From Onchocerca volvulus (Eukaryota; Nematoda; Chromadorea; Rhabditida; Onchocercidae), in the NCBI GenBank assembly GCA_000499405.2, contig HG738139.1, positions 9,634,616-9,698,615 of the forward strand: a stretch of DNA of 64,000 nt. The letters run 5' to 3'. The notes below the pieces were generated by a model, which was given only the letters and a program-made list of their open reading frames with translations, was not told the DNA's origin and did not search any database. Every line of letters begins with the position of its first letter. Within the stretch, counting starts at the first letter, position 1. A program made the position numbers and the translations under genes. This document shows, in pieces, positions 52,677 to 64,000 of this stretch.

Positions 52677-55600
52677 AATTGTTGAAAGTAATATTTTGCA
52701 TGAGAATATTATCGTTAGTCAGATTCTGATGATGAGGAATTCGATGACATTTACATGGTGTAGAACCGATTTGAACACTGCTATCAAAATACTTAAAGCT
52801 ATAAGAAGCGACAGAGAAGGAACGCGAATTTAATTTTATAAATCTTCCTTGATTTGTATGTAATAACAACTTTTGAGAGGATTAAAATTATAAAAATGAA
52901 GGAATTTAAGAGCAGGGAATTTTGTTAATCTATAAAAGTGCCCGAAATGAAGGGGAATTTATTCATTATGTTGTCATGGGACTCCTATTTGTTTTATCAC
53001 AATGCTGAAACTAGCGTAATCTTCATTCTTTATCTATGACCATAGATTTAGCTAGACAGTGGGTCCTTGAATATAATCCGCCATGATTTAACGGCTTTCC
53101 TTTGAGGAGTAAGATGAAACAAAAATCAGCAATCCTGGTTGTTCGATAGTCAATAAATGGAGAAATAACAATAAGCTCGCACTCAGAAATTCCAGGGAGA
53201 GATCATTAATAAGAAAGGGAATTCAAGATTTATTTCAACTCATACAAAGTAGTGGTATGAAAGATTTTCATGCATTCTGGAACAGGTCCTTATTTGGAAT
53301 AGTGAATGTTCAGATTAAAGCGAAAGAAAATATGAGCAATATATCTTACCCTACCAATGCTATTTATTGGTTTAAAGCACCTCGTGATCTATAAACAATG
53401 ATTTTGGAACAGTTCATAATTCAAGATTATATCTCATCTGTTCATCGTCTGACTTATTTATTTGCTCTCGTTTACCTGTTTACTTCACGAAAGTATCAAC
53501 TGGAGTCTTCAGTTCAAATACCAATCAAGATTTTATTTCATGCAGAAGAGTGTATATGCTAGTTTGAGTAATCTATTTACAGAAATACATAACATTAACG
53601 ATTTCGTTGATATACTCAAAAAGTAATGAATAAATAATTTTGTCGATGATTTTTGATGATTTGTACTATTTTCTATCTAAAGACCAATTTTATTTTTTCG
53701 TTTAGTGAACGAATTGGTCAAAACAATCGATCTTATTTCTTTCAGGAAAAATTTTTGAAGATTTATGACATTCATGTTGGCAGTGTCGAAAAGAAAAAAA
53801 AAATAAAAAAACAAAAAATATTTTATAACGAAAGCTGAAAAATGACAAATATGTCTTTATCTTCCTTTTTCCTTGCAAAGATTTATTGGTTTCGCCTCTA
53901 ACTTTTATTTCAAGATGATATTTTCTATTTTCAATACGGTGATTATATGAGACAAAAGTTGCTTCACATAATGTCTTTTTTTATTTCAGGAGATTGAGTA
54001 AAAGTTGGGGGAAGTCGAGATTACCGCTAATTTAGACATTCTTAAAGAGATTTTATTGTTTCTCAAGCTAACGATTCTAAGATTTAAGTCAAAGAATATA
54101 ATTTTAGTTTTATGTATTACATCTAATTTCAATTATTTCCAGGGTTAACTATTCTTGCGACAGTGAAGGAAACAAATTTTTGGGAAGGCGATGGATTGAA
54201 TCAAAGTCTTGGCTGTTCTCATTTCAACTAACCTTTTTTATTTTGCATCATAAAATGCACACACTTGGAAAATAAATTTGGAAGAAAACTTCAAGAACTA
54301 AATGGAATAAAATCTTGGGACACCTCAGATTTTATTCAATTCCATTGAGATTCACGCTTTAAAATGATTCAGATGTATTTTTGATGATGAATGCTATTAA
54401 GACCAAAGAGTTCGAATTACAAGCAGCCATATAATCAAAAATTAAGAACGGTACAGATAAAAATTGACCGTAATGAGTTCCAGTTGAGGTCAGGAACTTT
54501 TTTTTTTTTTTTTTTTTCACACCATTTTATTTCAGCTTCTGTTTTACTACTCTATATTTTGATTAAAGTTTTAATTTTGGATTTACAACTCTCTTCTATC
54601 ATTTAATAATAAACTAGTTTTTTTATAGATCAAAATGAAATTTAAAATGTATAAATTGTTTCGTATGTTACAACAATTTCTTAAAAGAAATGATAAGATT
54701 GAAATTGCAAGAATGATGTGACAAAGTAAGTTATCCGGAATTAAATTATTTATCAATCCAGTTTAAATAATGACTGTTTTGTACTTTTGGACATAGCAAT
54801 CCTGTTGGGAAATTTTTTTGTGATTTCAGAGAATGGATCTTCTTGTTTCTTGTTTTAATTCATCTTGCCATTGTGACTTCGCTAGGTCAGCAATATCCTT
54901 CCTTACATTTATACGATTTTACAGCACAATATCGCACTTCTGATTAAAAGTTGTCTAAATGCTTCTTACTACGATATCATATCTACCCTTTGTAACTATT
55001 CGTTCTTTCGTTCCACCATATTTATTTCTCCCACTTTTACTTCTGCCATCGATTCACTGTTAAGTTGTTAAACTTTCCGCTGTTAAACTGTCTTCATGCT
55101 GTTGAACTGCCGAATTATCGCTTCTGTTGTCGTCGAAACGTTCTCTGAATTGAATTGCAATTAAACTCACCTTCGAAGTCTTCTCCTTTTAAATCTTTCG
55201 GAACTCATTCCCCTCCCTATAAATTCTTCGGAACTCAATGACCGCTTTGAAACCAATGTTTGACCCTTTCCCATTCATGCATACAATTAATTATACTAAT
55301 ATATAACTAATTACATTTTTTCGACTTCACCAATCAATTGTATTTTTTTTGTCTTCTAAATACGAAATTGTATTTTAAAACATTTTCAAAGTTTTCGGGA
55401 AAGTTTAGCAATTTTAATTTTCGAGATTACTTAATGGTTTCAGATATTTAAATATTATGATATATCGGTGATATTTTTATCCGTCCTTTCTCAATTCGTC
55501 GTAATTATTATTCTAACATTGATCCAAGAAAGATGTTTTGTTTCATTAATTTATACTGAACTATGAAAATATTTAAAGAATTTTAGATCAATCTGCTTTA

Positions 55601-58164
55601 GAACTTAACAATTGTGATAAATTTTTTTGATTTAATATTTGTGATATGTTTTAAATATCCAAAAAGTAGTATGTTGACCTAATTGCAGTTGGTCTTTATT
55701 GAAATGGAAATCAAAATTCTGACCTGAAGTTAATATTAAAATTGGTTCTGAAATGAGGTTCAAGTTAAAGTCTTAACTAGTAATCATAGCTGTACTAATG
55801 ATAAAAGTAATAATGTAACAATATGAATACTGGTTTTAGTTGTTCTGATTGTAACAGCAGATAGAGCACCAGCAATTTCAAAGATAATAATAATACTTTA
55901 AAATGATGAATCTAATAAATCATTGCGAAATATCGTCCACATTTTGACTTTAGATACCAAAATGTTTATTTTTACTGCATGGTTCAAAAAAAAAAAAAGT
56001 CGCAAAACTTGTTTGAGGAACAGAAAAAAAAGAAAAAAACATTTTAAGACTTCCTGATTTGTTTCATTACTAATATTAGAATGGGTTATAAAAAAAAAAA
56101 CGCTGACTAGTTCACAGAATTTTTTCCATTTGAAGCAAAGTAATAAATAGCAAATGCTCAAATGTTCTCCATCGTTCAACTGATCATCAATTCGCTTAAT
56201 TCAGCTATCTTCACACCCAAGCAACATTCTTCTGGGATAAACCAGATTTTGATGAAACAAACCGTTCATATCTTTCAAATTAAAATAGCAGCGTGTGCTT
56301 ATTGTTCAACATTTTATTATTCCGATTATTAATGGCTATTCAGTTCTGCTTGTAAAATAGTTGTTCTTTTTTTTCAATATTTTTTTGCATTAATTTAAAG
56401 ATTCAAACTTACGAAAAACTTCATTTTGGAAAGGAAAACGGCTCATTCACATTTTTTAAATAAAAAATCGTAAAGTGATTTAATTGAAAGTTCTTCAGTA
56501 AGATCAGTCAGAATATTTAATAATCAATATAACCACTCAAAATCGTTAGAGTATTGTATTCGAAGGGTTGATCAGTAGTTTAAAAAGTGCTATTTTATTT
56601 TGTTTTATTCCAATTTTATTTCACAATTAAATGAGTTAGTAATCGATCATTTTATTTAAATTTAATTGAACGGAGAGCATTTTACGCTTTTTTGAAGGTC
56701 ATCAAGTACACATAGTCGTAGTTCAAATTATTTCCTTGAAATCTATTATAATTATTTCTATTTGCTTCTTGTGCAATTGCGGAATGAGCTTTAACAAACA
56801 TTTGTGAAAAGATCACTTTTGTGTGGGCGTATAGGCTGATCAATCAATAAGACCAATCATAATATTTATTACCATAGAAAGTGACAACGAAAATGATTTC
56901 TGCAATTAGCATTAAGTTAAGAATTGAATTTACTATTGCGATTAATTAATGTACAAGGAAATTTGACAAATGAGATTGTGAAACAATCAAGGAAGTATGA
57001 TTTGACTGTAACGGTACCAATGACAAATTAAACTTTTATTGGTTTAACTAACTGGTTACAGTTATTTCGAGCGAACTTTTAACGCAAGTCACTATTTTGA
57101 TCGATGTATTATGTATTATAATGCTTCAATTCTTTTTAAATATCATTCATTTCATTTATAACCGGTCTATTTGAATCAAATTCTAAATCGGAGAATCTAA
57201 GTTTAGCTTTTTAATATTTTCAAATATTCACTGTCAGACAATATTCCAATTGAATCTCAAAAAAAAAAATTCATAAATAATTCATTGATTAAATGCAATA
57301 GCTGTTTTCTGTTAAATGAATAGATCAAATTGATCAATAAAAAAATTTGTAATTGACAAAATGACCGATGGAAGAGTGAAAATAGATGCTATTGTCCTAA
57401 TCTATTATTAATCTCGTCGGAATACATTTTTTAAGTATCCTGGCTATTCAATTTCATTTCAATAATATAATTAATAGCATAAAAAAGAACCGAAACTACG
57501 CTTCATATGAAAGGATAATATTCCATTTCTATTGAATGGCCAAAAAGTTAACTTTACAAGAAAAGATTAGTTTTAGTCTCATTGCAAACTTATTCCTGTG
57601 TTTACTAAGAATGAAACACTGCTTGTAAGCAAGAAATTATTTGTCGTTCCCGATGATCTATTTAAACCGCGTCCTTGTTCACCAGCAAGTGACAGTTATT
57701 TAAATTTGTTATTTAAATTCATTTAAACTATCATTGAATTTCAAAAATGCATTCATTTTATTTCCGTTGACAATCAATGTGTTTTGAAATTGTCATGCAT
57801 TGCGCAGCTGCAAACAGATAATGAAACAATCAAATAGGCAAGCAAATAGATAAACATAATGAAGTGATCACTAATAATGCTTTAATTAAAATACTTTTTT
57901 TTGATGCACATCGTAAAGTTGGCATCCTTTCGGTTAATATTCGATATGGACACACTTCTCACAATCAAATACATAGAAAAACAATTGAGCCTAAAATAAC
58001 TAAAAAGGATATTAACAATTAACCTTTAAATATTTTGTGAAAAATGTCAATTTAATGAGCCTTTTCTCTTCTCACATTAGTGTAATACTAATTCATTGAC
58101 CGAGTGATTAAATCGCAAAATTTTATCTTTTATTGTTATTTTGTGTCCTTCCATTTAATTGGTT

Positions 58165-58204
58165 TTTTAAAGGCAAACTACTTAAAAGTAATTTGCCTTT
58201 AAAA
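58165..58204. repeat. 40-bp imperfect palindrome
   Basis: Nineteen-base arms with one C/A mismatch and a 2-nt centre. The left arm is TTTTAAAGGCAAACTACTT; the right arm is its complement read backwards apart from that mismatch. A stem this long is unlikely by chance even in AT-rich DNA because the AAAGGCAAA block is included. Confidence 0.85.
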
Positions 58205-59922
58205 GCAACTTAACATTTCATGAATTCGCGAGACCAATGACCACAAAATTTGTTGATGAAGGTCACAATGCGCAGACAATGAATTTTCTGTGGACTTCTT
58301 ATATGGATTTCTCAAATAATTCTGTTCTTACTACAATTTATAATCTTTACTTTTTTCCAGTTATTTTAGATTTCGATAACATTTTAGATGGTAAAATCAT
58401 ACACTGTGAATTAAAATAAAATTCTGTTTTGCAAAAACAAGTAGTTTTTGGGACTGCCTGGCTATTCGCTTTTGTTCAGGAAAGAACTGGAACAACAATT
58501 TGAACAACTACTCAAGTGGTGTTTATTTTGATTTCTATTTACAATTTTGAGTAAAATTTGAATAGTTCTAACAACTGCTTGAAATCTCATTCTCCTTTTA
58601 CCCAATTATTCTAGTATTATGTCCTTTTGTTGTCATTGATTCGATTTTTTTGAAAAAAAAAAAAAAAAAAAAGAAAACACATTAATTTTCCATAGTATTT
58701 AGAAAAGAAATTCTTTTTCCACCATTGCATAAGAATAATTTTTAATAAATTAGACTAACATAGGTCAGACTCCAATCTCCAAAAACAATCATTTGTGAAT
58801 TTCCCTGCTTCTTTCATAGAATGTTGAATTAAGCACCTATAATGAATTGATATCTTTACATAACAACTTGTTTTTTGAAAAAGTTTTGAAAATGAAAAGG
58901 AAATGAAATGGAAATTTCTCGAGAAGACATCAACAGTAAGAGCGATCGTAAAAGAGGTCATTCTTTTTTTTTGCTCATTTCTTTTTTCATTGTAAATATT
59001 TGCCACTCAAAAATTAAATTTCTTCTCAGATTTAGGTTACTGAATTCCGTATTTCAAAAAAATTAATGGAAGTCATTTCAACAGTTAATGTTGCTCAACT
59101 TTCAAACGTTGCATTCCAAAACTTCGTGTGCTTATGGTTCCCTGAAATATTATCATTTTCAAATAATAATCTTGGGATGATTTCAAGATTCAAGATTCTT
59201 GAATTACACAGTCGAGACTTCTAGTTTGTCCCTTAAGTTTGTTCCTTCATGCCTTTAACCTTTATCCTTCCTTTTCGCCAACTTTTGTGACAGCCCAAAT
59301 TGTAAAGAAAGGGAAAAAATTGCTTGTTCGTTGTAATTTTTGAATATTTATTTCTTTTACTTTCTGCAGATGCTATTTTTCGTAGTACAATGTCAATTTC
59401 TCATTTGGAAACAAAAAAAAAAAAAAGAATTTTGGCCGAAACAAAATTTTTTTGAAGAGCTTTTTGAAATTTATTCAAAATCATATAAAAACCAAAATAT
59501 TCTCCATTGTCATACGGTTTGCATATTGTTATGTCTCAGTTTTTCCAGTTTTTGAAAAATCTTTCATATTTTCCAACAAAATTTCAACAAGGATGCATAT
59601 CAACTCACAATATCGCGGCAAATAATCGTTTGCATACGGCAGATATTCATAAAAATTATTTTTCCGCTACTTCTGGGGAAATTCAAATTTAAAAAATACT
59701 TCGAGGTGAAATTTTTCTTGAAATTTTCGTGCATCTGAATTAAGCTTAGAAACTTCAGATGTCAGTAAGTAGTTTGTCAAGTAGTTCGTAGAAATGAATT
59801 GCCATTCTTAAGAAATTGAAAAATAATTGCAATTTCACTTCACATTTTTCTTATCTCAATGAATTCAAATTTTAACTTTTATTTCAGTCGGATCAGATCT
59901 GTTTAGTTCATCCTTACAACTG

Positions 59923-59948
59923 GTCTTCTAATGACGGCATTAGAAGAC
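59923..59948. repeat. Hairpin with 11-bp perfect stem and ACGG loop
   Basis: GTCTTCTAATG, the loop ACGG, then CATTAGAAGAC. Partial complementarity continues outward for several bases (ACAACTG against CCAGTTGT-like sequence). Confidence 0.85.
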
Positions 59949-61083
59949 TGGACAACTCTTTTCAAATTGTGTCATTTGTCAACTTTGTCAACCACTAAGG
60001 AACTAGTTTATTGAAAATAAAATTTTAGGAATTAGAATTTCCTATGAGAACTTCTCTATGAGTTATAAGTGAAGTTTTGCGTTTGACTTTGAGATGAAAT
60101 AAATTCCATGTTTATACATTTCTAAATTATTATTGCCAGCTTTTTCTTTATTTATTAGAGCTTTTTTTGAAGGAAAACGGGCTTTTCTTATAAAACTGGT
60201 TATCCAACTTATTTTATCTGATATCTTGCAGTCACTATGAAGAATGTTAATTTTTTGTTAACTGCTAACGTTTTATTTGCTGCGAAATACTATTGAATGA
60301 ATCGTAATACACCAAAAATGTTATGATCAGAAATAATATATACAACGGACATAGTTATTTGTTAAGGGTCAAAGCTTGGATAAGTTGATGTCTCTTAGAT
60401 TTATTGGTTTGGAAATGCGATCTTCATGGATTCGCATTGCTGACTGCAATAAAAGAAGACGATGTCTTCGAAAGTTGTCTGTTGAACATTGAACTAAAAC
60501 AGCATCATCAAATGACTTCTTAATTGCCTCTATTTGATTATTCAAATGCGGATAATTAAACTGAAAATAATAGCCAATAATAATTGCGGACTGTATTTGT
60601 AAAAGCGCTTTTACGAATTTATAAATTTAAGTTTATGAACAACAAAAATATTAAAATGACTGAAAGATATTTTCATAAAAATTCCTTTTGCTTTTTCGGA
60701 TGCTTTGACGAATATATGAAAAAAAAAAAAAACTTTTTTAAACTTCGTATTTTGAGCTCTTAAGAAGATATCAGGGTTACATTTTCTCTTTCTTTCCTTT
60801 TTTCATCTGTAAAAGAAAACGATAAAATCATTTCATAAAGCTGAAAGTTTTTTTTTTAACTGATGCAGACAATAATTAAAACGACTGAAGATTTGAAGTA
60901 TTCCAAGCTGAACAAATTCTCATAAATTGTCATATAAAAACTAATTATGAAACATTTTTAGTTTATCTCTAACAGAAGGAAAAGTAATCATGAACGTATT
61001 GTGACACGTAAATGACGTGAACATTTGTTCATTGTCCGCAATCTATTTATATGTCAGTATACATCAAAAGTGCCTGTTTCAGA

Positions 61084-62244
61084 ATGTTGCTAAAAGAAAT
61101 ATCATTAGTTTGGGTATTGTCTTGCTTATGGTATCAAACCGTTCGATCTCAACAAGTTAATGTGACAATATTCACGGAATCAAAATGTAAATATTGTACA
61201 AAGTTATTACGTGAAGAAATCTGGCCATTCCACGTGAGAAGACCTGGTATAATGAATGTACAGGTAAATGTACAAACTTTGGAATGAACAGCTAGGTAGC
61301 TACTAAAGAACAGAATGTCTTTCATGCGAGTTTACGACTTCGCAATTCAAGAAAATTTTTTCCAGATAATACCATTTGGCAAAGGTCATTGTGATTATTT
61401 TCCAAATCATACACTTCGTTGTTATTGTCAACATCAACAAGACGAATGTGATCTGAATAGGCTACAAAATTGCGCTATCGCTGTTAGTTTGTTCATTTTT
61501 TCGTTTCTTTTCCAGAATCAAATTAATAAATGAAAGTGATGAATTAAACAAGTGAATGAATAAGCAACTAAACAAAAAAATAGTGGTCCTAATATTAGTT
61601 TCAAATATACGCTTATTGATGACAAAAATTTGAATTTAGGACTGGCTAAATGAATTTCTGAAAACCTTTCTGAATAATCCTACTATACTGATAATTTTAA
61701 TTCTTGATTTTAGGTTAATCATTGGACTACAATTTGAAATGTCATTAATAATACTGATAATGCTGTAAGATTATAAGGCATTAGTAATAATTAATAATTA
61801 TAAACATTTCAGTTCTTCCCTCACCGTTACTTGGGCCTGGTAACATGTGTTCAAGGTCTGTCCAATATTTACGAAGCGTTTTTGCGATGTTTGCCGGGTC
61901 TTACCGAATATACTCGATACCGATTAATTGAATGTGCCACAACACAAATTGGCGAAACCTTAAATTATTATTCCATGTTGAATACTCATCGAGCAGGTAT
62001 TAATTGCTAATAATTGTTAATAATTAATTATCAAGAGAGTTCAAAATATCTGCAAAAGTTTCAAGATCTAATATCCGATATACAGTTTGCAAATATCCAA
62101 GAAAAAAAAACTGCAGTTATGCAAATTTATCATTGTATTATTTAAGGAATCAAATTGTGGCCAGCAATGTTTGTGAACGGTCAATATTTTGAACGCAATT
62201 GTCCGTCCGAAATTGAAATATGTAGGCATACAACATGGTGCTAA
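61084..62244 (+). CDS. GILT-family lysosomal thiol reductase
   Basis: Gamma-interferon-inducible lysosomal thiol reductase family; reduces protein disulfides in lysosomes or secreted compartments. Four exons, 61084-61263, 61366-61482, 61813-61996 and 62147-62244, close to 192 aa. The start was chosen at 61084 rather than the in-frame ATG at 61051 because an excellent acceptor (ctgtttcag) ends one base before it. Residues 1-22 (MLLKEISLVWVLSCLWYQTV...) form a signal peptide. The active-site CXXC is CKYC near residue 35. The GILT signature appears as CQHQQDECDLNRLQNC, matching CQHGx2ECx2Nx4C except Gly to Gln. Downstream are paired cysteines (LVTCVQG, FLRCLPG, LIECATT) and the thioredoxin-like WPAMFVNGQYF. 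An AATAAA lies at 62427. It is shorter than typical GILT proteins, mainly in the N-terminal region. Expansion of this family is common in nematodes. Confidence 0.93.
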
Positions 62245-62426
62245 CAACAAAATCAACAAATATGATTTTCCGAAAACCGGGATTTCAAGTCATTTCACAC
62301 TGTATTCGAGAATATCTTTATAAAATTTTCAACAACGATTTGGACTGCCTGAAAAGGGCGCATGTAATTATGCTATATTTGTCGATTTATCTCACGCATC
62401 ATTCTACAGTACATATTCCTAACCAA

Positions 62427-62432
62427 AATAAA
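62427..62432 (+). other. Candidate polyadenylation signal of the GILT gene
   Basis: AATAAA about 180 nt after the stop codon. Confidence 0.4.
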
Positions 62433-63164
62433 TGTTATCTTTTTCGGCACTGTTTCCATGATATATTGTTGTTTCATTATTTTAACTTTTAATAGCAGTA
62501 AATGTCTACAAAGAAATCCAGCAGATATTTCATTTACCAACTTCATCTTTATAAATTTATACAAGTGATGCGTTTCGGATTGAAATATTTTGCCTTCTGA
62601 AAAAGATGGCGTTCAAATAAATATATCGATTATATTAAAAAATTTTTGATGACAAATGGTGCATTTTCAAAAGAATAGTTCGAATTATGTTTGATATCAT
62701 TTTTTGACGAAGTTTCAGATCTATTTAAATGAAAATGTAAATGTTCGCTGTGGTTTTTAATATAAGTTGCAAGTTTTTCACTTGTTTTGAAATTTTTACC
62801 TAATAAACGATCCGAATAGGCGCGTGTTTCTATCTGGATATACCTTTTTTTTTTTTTATCTGTACGTGAGAATAAACATGTTTCCCGCCAAAATGATCCG
62901 ACTAACATATAAACAAAGTGAATCAACCAATCATTGATTCACTGTTAGTCAGTAGTCGATAAATATCTACATGAATAAAGATGTAAATGTTTGTTGTAGC
63001 TTTTGACACAACGTTGCAAGTTCCTTACCGATTACTTTGAAATTTTAAAAGAATGTTGCATTCGAATAGAATCTTGTTTCTAATAAGTGCATACATCCAC
63101 TTTTTTTTTTACCTGTCATACCTGTTACAGATAAAAGAAGTAAGCAGACTTTTTATTTTATAGA

Positions 63165-63199
63165 CTAGCTGAACGGTCACGCTTCGCATGGCCAGCTAG
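63165..63199. repeat. GC-rich hairpin resembling a dispersed-repeat junction motif
   Basis: CTAGCT and AGCTAG close an outer stem around an inner stem (GGTCA with TGGCC, one G-T pair) and a GCTTCGC tip, with a 4-nt bulge on the left. The preceding sequence ttttattttatagactagctg followed by a gcttcgc tip resembles the junction motif beside RTE-like and related repeats in many animal genomes. I cannot confirm copy number from one window. Confidence 0.45.
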
Positions 63200-64000
63200 A
63201 GATAAATATTCGTCATTTTTGTATCACTTTAAAAATTTGATGATATCGCATTGAAATTCATAAATGATTGAACAAACTTCAGGATTTAGGCAGTGGTCAT
63301 CAGTTGAGCTTTACAAAAATGTGATATGTGATATATCCATTCAACGGGACAAAATTTTTCATTCTAAATATTTTTGGTTTAATCTCTGAACTATTATCGA
63401 ACTCCGATTTATGAATTTTTCTCTGATCCAAAAATTCTTCCATTCAAGTAGCAAAAAATGAATAATATTGAACTTTTGTGCTTAAAAAAATACTCAGAGA
63501 TATCAGAAATGGATAGATTTGAACAAACTTCATTATTTTAATTGATGATAACAAATTTAAAAAGAGAGCGGAAACTGTTTTCTTCCTCTATAAATTTGAT
63601 TCTTTCCAAAAAAGTCAGATTCGGGAAAAATTTGCAATAAGCGAATCTCACAGTTTGAAAAATTAATTTAACATTTCATATATACAAATAGACAGTGTTG
63701 CTGTGAATCTTGAATCCACTTATTAACCAAAATAGAATTACGTAATGAAAAGAAGAAAATATGGGATGAGACAATCGATCGATGTTATAATTTAATAATT
63801 TTACAAAGGTAAAAAAAAAAAGACGATCAATGAAGTAAGATAATATCTATTTGAAATTTATAAATCAAAATTTAAAGCATTTTGATATTCAGGTCGGAAA
63901 TTAAATTTTTAATATTTGGTTATTATCAGGGAAAAAAAGATCAAATTCAGCCATTTCTTCTCAAGTGACAGGAAATATCATGGAACAACTCAGTGGGAGG

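Larger units (their letters stand above)
52660..61083. other. Gene-poor region between the SRR1-like and GILT genes
   Basis: More than 8 kb of AT-rich DNA without a recognisable gene. The open frames are short, rich in Phe, Lys and Asn, and run through A/T tracts. Two clear hairpin sequences are present (58165-58204 and 59923-59948). Unrecognised RNA genes cannot be excluded. Confidence 0.6.
62245..64000. other. Non-coding right end of the window
   Basis: AT-rich DNA without recognisable exons, apart from the GC-richer hairpin at 63165-63199. A next gene may begin beyond the edge. Confidence 0.5.

Noticed and set aside
1..64000. tRNA, rRNA, spliced-leader RNA genes or CRISPR arrays
   Set aside because: I found no B-box-like GGTTCGAATCC with a tRNA fold, no rRNA stretch, no spliced-leader sequence and no regularly spaced repeats.

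Overview
The window is nuclear DNA of a nematode, most likely a filarial or related spirurid worm. The evidence is AT-rich sequence with long A/T homopolymers, many short exons split by GT...AG introns of about 100-600 bp, tttcag-type acceptors, and acceptor-like sites just upstream of several start codons, as expected for spliced-leader trans-splicing. The encoded proteins are animal proteins with nematode-like lengths. I cannot name the species from sequence alone. There is no sign of bacterial genes, CRISPR, tRNA or rRNA.

Layout. 1-13132 is gene-poor, with GAT/ATC microsatellites and a few doubtful open frames. 13133-24186 (+) is a 26-exon BAZ2-type chromatin remodelling subunit (MBD, DDT, WHIM motifs, two PHD fingers, bromodomain). 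24187-27743 is a convergent intergenic gap. A run of minus-strand genes follows: a short DBF4 (activator of CDC7 kinase) at 27744-30113, an unrecognised cysteine-containing protein at 30835-32242, a small four-membrane-segment protein at 32882-33633, the complex I subunit NDUFA10 (nuo-4) at 35931-40314, and a MADF-BESS transcription factor with polyglutamine at 43588-49330. The MADF gene and an SRR1-domain gene (50755-52659, +) diverge from a 1.4 kb spacer that holds a CpG-rich block. 52660-61083 is gene-poor and carries several hairpins. A GILT-type thiol reductase lies at 61084-62244 (+), and the window ends in non-coding DNA with a possible transposon remnant.

The genes are mostly conserved housekeeping or chromatin genes and do not form an obvious joint pathway, although BAZ2, DBF4 and MADF-BESS are all nuclear. 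The exon models were built by hand so that splice phases close across each gene: BAZ2 sums to 1582 aa, DBF4 308, NDUFA10 429, SRR1-like 298, GILT 192, the four-segment protein 149 and the unknown protein 247. The least explained items are the 150-bp near-perfect foldback at 41980-42129, the unknown 247-aa gene, and probable GC-AG introns.
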